Shown here one piece after another: positions 1 to 5,241 of a DNA stretch of 5,241 nucleotides. A program made the translations under genes and the position numbers. Each line of letters opens with the position of its first letter. The first letter of the stretch is position 1. The stretch is from contig CAMJMP010000079.1 of assembly GCA_946407055.1 (NCBI GenBank), forward strand, positions 1-5,241, read 5' to 3'. Below the pieces are notes generated by a model. It did no database searches. It saw nothing but the letters and a program-made list of their open reading frames with translations, and was not told where the DNA came from. This DNA is from an uncultured Mycoplasmatota bacterium. GTDB lineage: Bacteria; Bacillota_I; Bacilli_A; RF39; UBA660.

Positions 1-587
1 GTACTGATGTATTATTCTCTAAGACTGATAAACAAACTGTAAAAGATTTTAATGACGTTTATATTTTAAATACTGCTTTCTCATATCTTGTTAATGAAGG
101 AAAAGCTGGTGTTGCAGATAGTATTAATTCATATATCAATATGAAATATGGAATTAAAGATTTCACTGCTCTTCAAGGTAAAGATGTTAGAGATGCAATT
201 AAGAAATTATTTGGTTTAGATTTTAAAAATACTAGTGCTGAATTGTTTAATTTCGATTATAACTTTATTTATGATGAAGACAATGATGTTTATATAAGAA
301 GATTTGTTGGTACTGTTAATGAAAGAACAACTGATTATTTAATTTATGCTAGAGCTTTAAAAACAGTAGAAAAAGATAAGAAGATAGAAGTTGAAGTTGT
401 TGTTTCTTATGTATATGGTGCTAATAAATATTATTCATTTACTAAAGATAGTAAATTTAAGAGCGTTGTATTTGATAGTGATAAATTCGAAATACCAAAA
501 GACAAAGTTGATGAATTTGATCATTATGTAATTACTTTGAAACAAGACGGCGACAATTACGTATTCGAAAGTATTCAAAAGAAATAA
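1..587 (+). CDS. Hypothetical protein, 3' end (5' truncated by window edge)
   Basis: The frame is open from position 3 to the TAA at 585-587, so this is the last 194 residues of a longer protein. The ATG at 141 (residue 47) is an internal methionine: the 46 upstream codons are in frame, have the same lysine/aspartate/asparagine-rich character, and no ribosome binding site lies just before 141. The first ~70 visible residues look helical (VYILNTAFSYLVNEGKAG, then VRDAIKKLFGLDF). The remainder alternates like beta strands (VYIRRFVGTV, DYLIYARALK, KIEVEVVVSYVYG) and ends YVITLKQDGDNYVFESIQKK. There is no cysteine or tryptophan and no membrane segment in the visible part. I do not recognise a named family. 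The overall pattern, including an LFG motif followed by a beta-rich tail, resembles uncharacterised exported or lipoprotein-like proteins of gut Bacillota, but the signal peptide that would show this lies outside the window. It converges on polC and has its own terminator, so the two are not in one operon. That it is a real gene is well supported; its function is unknown. Confidence 0.8.
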   Translation, partial: TDVLFSKTDKQTVKDFNDVYILNTAFSYLVNEGKAGVADSINSYINMKYGIKDFTALQGKDVRDAIKKLFGLDFKNTSAELFNFDYNFIYDEDNDVYIRRFVGTVNERTTDYLIYARALKTVEKDKKIEVEVVVSYVYGANKYYSFTKDSKFKSVVFDSDKFEIPKDKVDEFDHYVITLKQDGDNYVFESIQKK

Positions 588-612
588 AAAATACCATTTG
601 GTATTTTTTTTT
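586..612 (+). terminator. Intrinsic terminator of the hypothetical gene, probably bidirectional
   Basis: AAAAAATACC (586-595) pairs with GGTATTTTTT (600-609) around the loop ATTT (596-599), a 10-bp stem. It is followed by a T run that reaches 612 (nine Ts, 604-612, the first six of them in the stem). The hairpin starts at the last two bases of the TAA stop at 585-587. Read on the minus strand, the same core is followed by six Ts (complement of 586-591), so it could also back up termination of polC transcripts. The stem contains only two G:C pairs, so it would be weak without its long U tract. Confidence 0.85.
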
Positions 613-616
613 GCAC

Positions 617-657
617 AAAAAAAGTAATCAATTAGAATAAACTTAATTGATTACTTT
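617..657 (-). terminator. Intrinsic terminator of polC, overlapping its last codons
   Basis: A perfect 14-bp inverted repeat, 621-634 against 644-657, encloses a 9-nt loop (635-643). On the minus strand the second arm runs into seven Ts (complement of the A run 617-623; the first three of these pair in the stem). This is the standard rho-independent form for a transcript coming from the right. The 5' arm lies in the codons for the last part of polC (E-S-N-Q-L), the loop is exactly the codons for the final Ser-Leu-Phe, and the 3' arm starts with the TAA stop (632-634). Its U tract is separated from that of the opposing terminator by only GCAC (613-616). Confidence 0.85.
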
Positions 658-3600
658 CATTCATATTATCTAGGCAACCTAGTTCTCTAAGTTTATCTAG
701 TGAAGTTGTATTTATTTTTCCTCTTTCACGTAGATCTTCGATTGATAAGAATGGGCCACCTTTACGGGCTTTAACGATAGCTGCTGCTACGTTATCTCCT
801 AGTCCATCTAGAGCTCTAAATGGAATGATTAAACCTTTACCATCTTCAGTAATAACAAAGTTCTTACCATCACTCTTATCAACATCAATGTTTTTGAAAT
901 AGAAACCACGGCAAACCATTTCTAGACAGATACATAAAGTTTCTCTTGTATCTATTTCTTTATTAGTTGCACTATTTCCTTTAGCATCTATTTCATCAAT
1001 TTTAGCACGAATTGCATCCTCGCCTTTGATCATTGATTCAATATCAAATTGATCACGACGAATTGATAAGTATGCGCAATAGTACCAAATTGGGTGATGT
1101 ACTTTGAACCAAGCAATTCTAAATGCTGATGTTACATATGCTGTGGCATGGGCTTTAGGGAACATGTACTTAATCTTACGACAAGAATCAATATACCATT
1201 CTGGTATGCCTGCTTCTTTCATTGTTTTAGCATGTTCTTTCCATGTTTCTGGATCTTTACTTGCTTTACCTTTACGAACGAATTCCATTATCTTAAATGC
1301 TTTAGCTGGTTTCATTCCCCAAGCTATTAAGTTAACCATGATGTCATCACGACAACCGATGACATTTTTAAATGGAACTGCTATCTTACCTTCTTTATCA
1401 GGTGTACATAAATCACGAGCATTTCCTAACCAAACGTCAGTACCATGTGATAAACCTGATATCTTGATTAATTCAGCGAAGGTTGTTGGTTTAGTTTCTT
1501 CTAACATTCCTAGTAAGAAGTTAGTACCAAACTCTGGAACACCTAGAGTTCCAGTTGGACAATACTTACGTCCTTCTTTATCAGTAATACCACGAAGTTT
1601 GAAACGATCTACGCCAAGTACTTCTGGTCCAGTGAATATCTTCATTGTATCTGGATCTCCTAAGTCAATCTTAGTTACATCCATACCAGATAAATCTTGT
1701 AACATACGAAGAACCGTTGGGTCATCGTGTCCTAGTATATCTAGTTTTAAAAGGTCTGCATCGATAGCGTGGTAATCAAAGTGAGTTGTACGCCATGCAC
1801 TTGTTGGATCATCAGCCGGATATTGGAATGGTGTGAAATCCCAAACATCTTTATAGCCTGGTACTACTACTATTCCACCTGGGTGTTGACCTGTTGTACG
1901 TTTAACACCTGTACAACCAACCGCTATTCTTTCAACTTCTGGAGTTCTTATAAATGATTTTATAATTCCTTTTTTCTTTAAGTCATCTTTATTTGATACT
2001 TTAAGTTTGTAGCTTTCTGCTTCAATCTTTAACTTATCATATAGTCTTTCTTCATAGAAACCTTGAACATAACCATATGCTGTTTTATCTGCTACAGTAC
2101 CAATTGTTCCAGCACGATATACGTTATCTGTACCGAATAATACTTTTGTATATTCGTGAGCAGAAGCTTGGTTATCACCTGAGAAGTTCAAGTCGATATC
2201 TGGAACTTTATCCGCATTAAATCCTAAGAATGTGGCGAATGGCATATCGTTACCTTCATGAATCATTAGCGTTCCACACTCTGGGCAATCTTTATTTGGT
2301 AAATCAAAACCGGAAGCATATTCAATTGAGTAAGCTTCTCCGTTTTCGTTATTGAATTCTGAATGATGGCATTTTGGACAGTAGTAATGAGCTGGTAAGC
2401 CATTACATTCTGTGATACCCATCATACTAGCAACAAATGATGAACCAACAGATCCACGGGATCCAACTAGGTAGCCATCATCATTTGAGTGCTTAACTAG
2501 TTTTTGAGCAATCAAATAAATAACGTCGAAACCACCACCTATGATTCCACCTAAGGCTGCTTTAGCTTGTTCTGTTAATTCTTTCTTTAATAGTTTTTTA
2601 TCTGATTCTCTTTTTATTTTATCAGCCATGATATCTACTACTTCGTCATAACCTTTAGCAATAATTTCATGTAGTTTCTCTGGGAAGATTTTATCTAATT
2701 CTTCATCAGACATATCTGGATTATCTATTTTTAATTTTTCTTGAACTAATTCAAGAATTTTATCACCATAGAATTCTTGAGCGATACGTTCTTCAATATT
2801 GCGAGGAAGTGGATCACCGTACATACTATGGGCTTTTTCAAATACCATATTAGTTGTTGTTTCTTGTGATTTATCAATAATTGGTGAATATGGTTTTTCT
2901 GGATAATCTACTACTTCTATTTGTTCTACCATATCAATTATCTTATTTGGATTAGTTATTACTATTTCTTTGATTAAGTCTTTATCTTCTAGAAATGCGA
3001 ATTCATCTAGCATTTCTTTTGTTGTTCTAAAGAATTGATTTGGTATATGTCCTGGAGCGACAGCTTCAGAGTCATTATAATTTCCATTTAATTCATAGAT
3101 ACCATCTTTTTCTTTAACTATTTTATAGTTAAGGAAGTTTCTTAAAATAGAATCAATACTCTTTTGTAATTCACTAGATCCATCTTTACCTTTAAAGATA
3201 TCTTCATCTGGATTAGTTTTATCTAAAGCATAGATTTCTTTAATATTTAAAGATGTAATTGGTATTTTATTTATCTTAGTTAATACATAGATATATTTTA
3301 ATACTTTTTCTTCTACACTATTAGGGGTTCTTCCACTCTTACGCATTTTATCTAACATTTTATTAATGTTATCTTGATTAGTATTAGATTTTGGATTACC
3401 TGTAAGGTATCTTGCTAGTGGATGTCTACCTTTACCAGGAACATTTTGATTAACGATTATTTCTCTATACAAACAATCTTCTTTATTAATGTTATGAACA
3501 TCCCCTGTAGCAACCACAATCTTACCAGCTGCTTTAGCACATCTAATTATCTTTTTTATTGCTTCATATAGTTCATCTATATTATTAATGTCATGTCCAC

Positions 3601-5241
3601 GTAATAGATGCATGTAGTTTGCTGGTGGTTGAACTTCTATGTAGTCATAGAATTCCATAGCTTTAGTTAGTTCTTCATCAGTACGAGTAAGTGCTATATC
3701 AAAGATCTCTCCGTTTAAGCAAGCACTACCTACTAAGATACCTTCTCTATTCTTTTCAATAAGTTTACGAGGTATTCTAGCATTTCTTTGAATGAAATTA
3801 GTATTAGCATAACTTACTATTTTAAATAGATTCTTTAAGCCATCATGATTCTTAGCAATAAAAGTTACATGTCTACCATAATCATAGATATTGGCTAAGT
3901 GTTCATTAAATGTTTTACTTGGTATATTTTCATACATTTGTAAACAATCTTCATGGCACCATTCATATTTCCAACGATATTCTTTATTACCATATTTTTC
4001 AAATGGGTAACCGAATTTATCTTCGATTATTTCATCTTCTAATGGTAATCTTACATAGTTTTTATATGAACTTATTTCACCTATGTGTTCTATGAAACGA
4101 GGATTATTTTCAATACTCTTTTCTTCTAATAATTTCAAATCATTTAATTCACTGATTTTATTTATACCTTTTATTTGAGTTAACATTTTATTGAAGATAT
4201 AAGCAGTGTTTTCTGAGTCGACATCGGCACCATGGTGTTGACCAACATATACAGTTATAAATAATGATTTTTCACCAAATTCATCTTTGAATTTAATTTC
4301 TATTTCATTGGCTGCTGGATGTAATTGAATAGTTTTCTCATAATCAATTAATTCAATGCCTTCATTTGTTTTAATGTCTAGTTTAACTTTTTCTGTTTTA
4401 GAAGCTTTATGAAGTGTATCTATTGAATAGATATTACGATATTTTTTAACTTCTTCTTCAGTAGATAAATCGATGTCATAGTATTCTTCTTTAGTAATTT
4501 TGAATACTTCTTCGCCATCGATTTTGATACTCTTGAAGCATTCAGCTATTTCTGGATCAACAATGTTTTTAGCTGCTGCTGTTTCATTGATTTCTTCGTC
4601 TTCATCATCTACTTCACCAGTATCAATACCATAGAATTTACCTAAGGCTTTTAAACTGTGTTTCTTTAAATCACGATTGATAACTCTTGATAACATCAAT
4701 GTATCAATAATTGGATTATCTAATGTTCCTAAATTATATTTGTGGTAAGCCATATCTAACATATTCTTATCGAAACGAGCGTTATGAGCTACTAAAGGAA
4801 GATCTTCAATCCATTCTTTAAATCGTTTAGTAACGTTTTCTTCGTTATCAGCATCTTTTACGTCTTCATCAGAGATATCGGTTACTCTAGTGATTTGTTC
4901 ATCAATATGATGACCAGGATTAATTAATTCATCGAAACGATCAATTACTTCACCGTTATGAATCTTAACACCACCTATTTCAATCATTGAGTCACCTAGA
5001 CCAGGATTGAAACCTGTAGTTTCTGTATCGAATACAACGAATGTATTATTTTCTATTTTTTTATTATTTGGATTGAAACAAACATTTAGAGATGATTCAC
5101 ACATTTCTAGTTCTGTTCCATAACCTGCTTTGAAATAATCAAGATGTTCTTTTTGTTCTTCTGCTTCATGAAGCATTTTTTCCATTTCAGCAATACCTTC
5201 TTGATTATCTGAAGTTTTTATTTCTTCTAGTGATTTAGTTA
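632..5241 (-). CDS. polC: DNA polymerase III alpha subunit, PolC type (5' end beyond window), with large insertions
   Basis: This is the replicative polymerase of low-GC Gram-positive bacteria, which extends DNA at the fork and proofreads through an internal 3'-5' exonuclease. Residues are numbered from the Met codon at 5185-5183; 18 more in-frame codons run to the right edge, so the true start is outside. Visible order: a PHP-N remnant (YGTE, 22-25); DEDDh exonuclease with ExoI DTETTG (D53, E55), ExoII VAHNARFD (D139) and ExoIII HHGADVD (H318, D323); PHP-C (H439, SACLNGE 487-493, ATGDVH 559-564); polymerase with GYLVGSRGSVGSS (904-916), a four-cysteine zinc site (C936, C939, C967, C970), palm PDIDLNFSG (D996, D998), GVKRTTGQHPGG (1093-1104) and KLDILGHDD (third catalytic D1149). 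It ends with the beta-clamp-binding motif QLSLF (1513-1517). From D53 onward it is about 450 residues longer than B. subtilis PolC, mainly through blocks at about 189-314, 340-435, 598-712 and 805-879. Catalytic residues are intact and no frameshift is seen. The family assignment is essentially certain; the roles of the insertions are unknown. Confidence 0.98.
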   Translation of the reverse strand, partial: TKSLEEIKTSDNQEGIAEMEKMLHEAEEQKEHLDYFKAGYGTELEMCESSLNVCFNPNNKKIENNTFVVFDTETTGFNPGLGDSMIEIGGVKIHNGEVIDRFDELINPGHHIDEQITRVTDISDEDVKDADNEENVTKRFKEWIEDLPLVAHNARFDKNMLDMAYHKYNLGTLDNPIIDTLMLSRVINRDLKKHSLKALGKFYGIDTGEVDDEDEEINETAAAKNIVDPEIAECFKSIKIDGEEVFKITKEEYYDIDLSTEEEVKKYRNIYSIDTLHKASKTEKVKLDIKTNEGIELIDYEKTIQLHPAANEIEIKFKDEFGEKSLFITVYVGQHHGADVDSENTAYIFNKMLTQIKGINKISELNDLKLLEEKSIENNPRFIEHIGEISSYKNYVRLPLEDEIIEDKFGYPFEKYGNKEYRWKYEWCHEDCLQMYENIPSKTFNEHLANIYDYGRHVTFIAKNHDGLKNLFKIVSYANTNFIQRNARIPRKLIEKNREGILVGSACLNGEIFDIALTRTDEELTKAMEFYDYIEVQPPANYMHLLRGHDINNIDELYEAIKKIIRCAKAAGKIVVATGDVHNINKEDCLYREIIVNQNVPGKGRHPLARYLTGNPKSNTNQDNINKMLDKMRKSGRTPNSVEEKVLKYIYVLTKINKIPITSLNIKEIYALDKTNPDEDIFKGKDGSSELQKSIDSILRNFLNYKIVKEKDGIYELNGNYNDSEAVAPGHIPNQFFRTTKEMLDEFAFLEDKDLIKEIVITNPNKIIDMVEQIEVVDYPEKPYSPIIDKSQETTTNMVFEKAHSMYGDPLPRNIEERIAQEFYGDKILELVQEKLKIDNPDMSDEELDKIFPEKLHEIIAKGYDEVVDIMADKIKRESDKKLLKKELTEQAKAALGGIIGGGFDVIYLIAQKLVKHSNDDGYLVGSRGSVGSSFVASMMGITECNGLPAHYYCPKCHHSEFNNENGEAYSIEYASGFDLPNKDCPECGTLMIHEGNDMPFATFLGFNADKVPDIDLNFSGDNQASAHEYTKVLFGTDNVYRAGTIGTVADKTAYGYVQGFYEERLYDKLKIEAESYKLKVSNKDDLKKKGIIKSFIRTPEVERIAVGCTGVKRTTGQHPGGIVVVPGYKDVWDFTPFQYPADDPTSAWRTTHFDYHAIDADLLKLDILGHDDPTVLRMLQDLSGMDVTKIDLGDPDTMKIFTGPEVLGVDRFKLRGITDKEGRKYCPTGTLGVPEFGTNFLLGMLEETKPTTFAELIKISGLSHGTDVWLGNARDLCTPDKEGKIAVPFKNVIGCRDDIMVNLIAWGMKPAKAFKIMEFVRKGKASKDPETWKEHAKTMKEAGIPEWYIDSCRKIKYMFPKAHATAYVTSAFRIAWFKVHHPIWYYCAYLSIRRDQFDIESMIKGEDAIRAKIDEIDAKGNSATNKEIDTRETLCICLEMVCRGFYFKNIDVDKSDGKNFVITEDGKGLIIPFRALDGLGDNVAAAIVKARKGGPFLSIEDLRERGKINTTSLDKLRELGCLDNMNESNQLSLF
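2549..2776 (-). other. Charged helical insertion before the PolC palm
   Basis: This covers residues about 804-879, between NIEERIAQE and IIGGGFDVIYLIAQKLVKHS. B. subtilis PolC (recalled) joins the matching segments directly (ERIEKEL-type followed by SIIGHGF), so about 73 residues are extra. The block is rich in Lys, Glu and Asp with regularly spaced Leu/Ile, which suggests several helices, and it contains no obvious catalytic motif. I have an impression that related insertions occur in RF39-like gut Bacilli, which would make it lineage-specific and not unique to this genome. Confidence 0.6.
3080..3322 (-). other. Winged-helix-like segment inserted in PolC PHP domain
   Basis: This covers residues about 622-702, within a ~120-residue block absent from B. 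subtilis PolC (recalled) between YREIIV (573-578) and FFRTTKEML (718-726). The order of likely elements fits a winged helix-turn-helix: helix SVEEKVLKYIYVLTKI, short helix SLNIKEIYAL, a longer helix SELQKSIDSILRNFLN, then a wing-like end IVKEKDGIYELNG. The pattern of a helix followed by 'DGIYEL' is like small DNA-binding winged helices (HARE-HTH and restriction-associated types). The presence of an insertion is well supported; the fold is an inference from pattern only. Confidence 0.4.
4244..4621 (-). other. Insertion inside the PolC exonuclease domain (ExoII-ExoIII gap)
   Basis: This covers residues about 189-314 of PolC, between LGKFYGID and GQHHGADVD. In B. subtilis PolC (recalled sequence) the same two motifs are separated by only a few residues, so about 126 residues are extra here. 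The block opens with an acidic stretch (EVDDEDEEINE, 191-201), continues with a mixed middle, and ends in alternating beta-like segments (KVKLDIKT, EIEIKFKD, KSLFITVYVG). It has no intein splice residues at its borders and no motif I recognise. The flanking exonuclease residues remain intact. Confidence 0.75.

Noticed and set aside
141..143. Start of the left gene at the ATG at 141
   Set aside because: 46 upstream codons are in frame and similar in composition, and there is no ribosome binding site just before it.
1104..1775. A 223-codon open frame on the plus strand
   Set aside because: It lies wholly opposite the conserved polymerase core of polC, has no recognisable motifs, and its composition is what the complement of that coding strand would give.
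1148..1957. Two short plus-strand frames (1148-1330 and 1769-1957)
   Set aside because: Both are antisense to conserved polC codons; their Cys/Phe/Trp/Thr-rich, low-charge products are typical of shadow translation.
3910..4095. A 61-codon plus-strand frame
   Set aside because: It is antisense to polC, has no ribosome binding site or motif, and is rich in Leu/His/Phe as expected from reverse-strand reading.
3080..4621. Inteins as the source of the PolC insertions
   Set aside because: The borders lack the Cys/Ser start and His-Asn plus Cys/Ser/Thr end of inteins, and the blocks are too short and lack homing-endonuclease motifs.
5183..5199. Start of polC at the ATG at 5185, with GAAGG about 10 bases upstream
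   Set aside because: The frame stays open to the window edge, and a start here would remove the OB-fold, N-terminal and PHP-N parts found in PolC. The purine run is a Gly-Glu codon coincidence in a purine-rich strand.
632..5241. Mycoplasma-type code with TGA as Trp
   Set aside because: Trp positions in conserved motifs (for example VWLGNA and EWYIDSC) are TGG, and no in-frame TGA occurs.

Overview
The window is A+T-rich (about two thirds A+T by eye) and fully occupied by two convergent genes, both cut by the window edges. The large gene is polC, the Gram-positive-type replicative DNA polymerase III alpha subunit with a built-in proofreading exonuclease. Its presence points to a low-GC Bacillota or related Mollicutes-like bacterium. 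Tryptophan is written TGG and the 4.6-kb frame contains no TGA, so the standard code is probably in use. That argues against Mycoplasma/Spiroplasma and fits Bacilli-type lineages such as RF39-like, Acholeplasma-like or Erysipelotrichia-like organisms. The lineage is an inference only.

Layout: positions 1-587 (+) hold the 3' end of an uncharacterised gene whose frame is already open at the left edge. Positions 586-612 form its intrinsic terminator. Positions 617-657 form the opposite-strand terminator of polC, which overlaps the last codons of that gene. Positions 632-5241 (-) are polC, read right to left and still open at the right edge. Only 44 bp (588-631) lie between the two stop codons. 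There is no non-coding stretch over 300 bases, and I see no RNA gene, mobile element, CRISPR array or promoter.

The main point of interest is the architecture of PolC. The visible part alone is about 1535 residues, already longer than the whole B. subtilis protein (1437). The missing 5' part should still carry the N-terminal, OB-fold and first PHP segments. From the first exonuclease aspartate to the C-terminus it has roughly 450 more residues than B. subtilis PolC (my alignment, from memory). Most of the excess sits in four blocks: one inside the exonuclease between ExoII and ExoIII, two in the second PHP half (one of them resembling a winged helix), and one just before the polymerase palm. 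All catalytic motifs I could check are intact, so it looks like a working, expanded replicase and not a decayed copy.

The two genes have no evident functional link; they share only their terminator region. I do not see an undescribed multi-gene system here.
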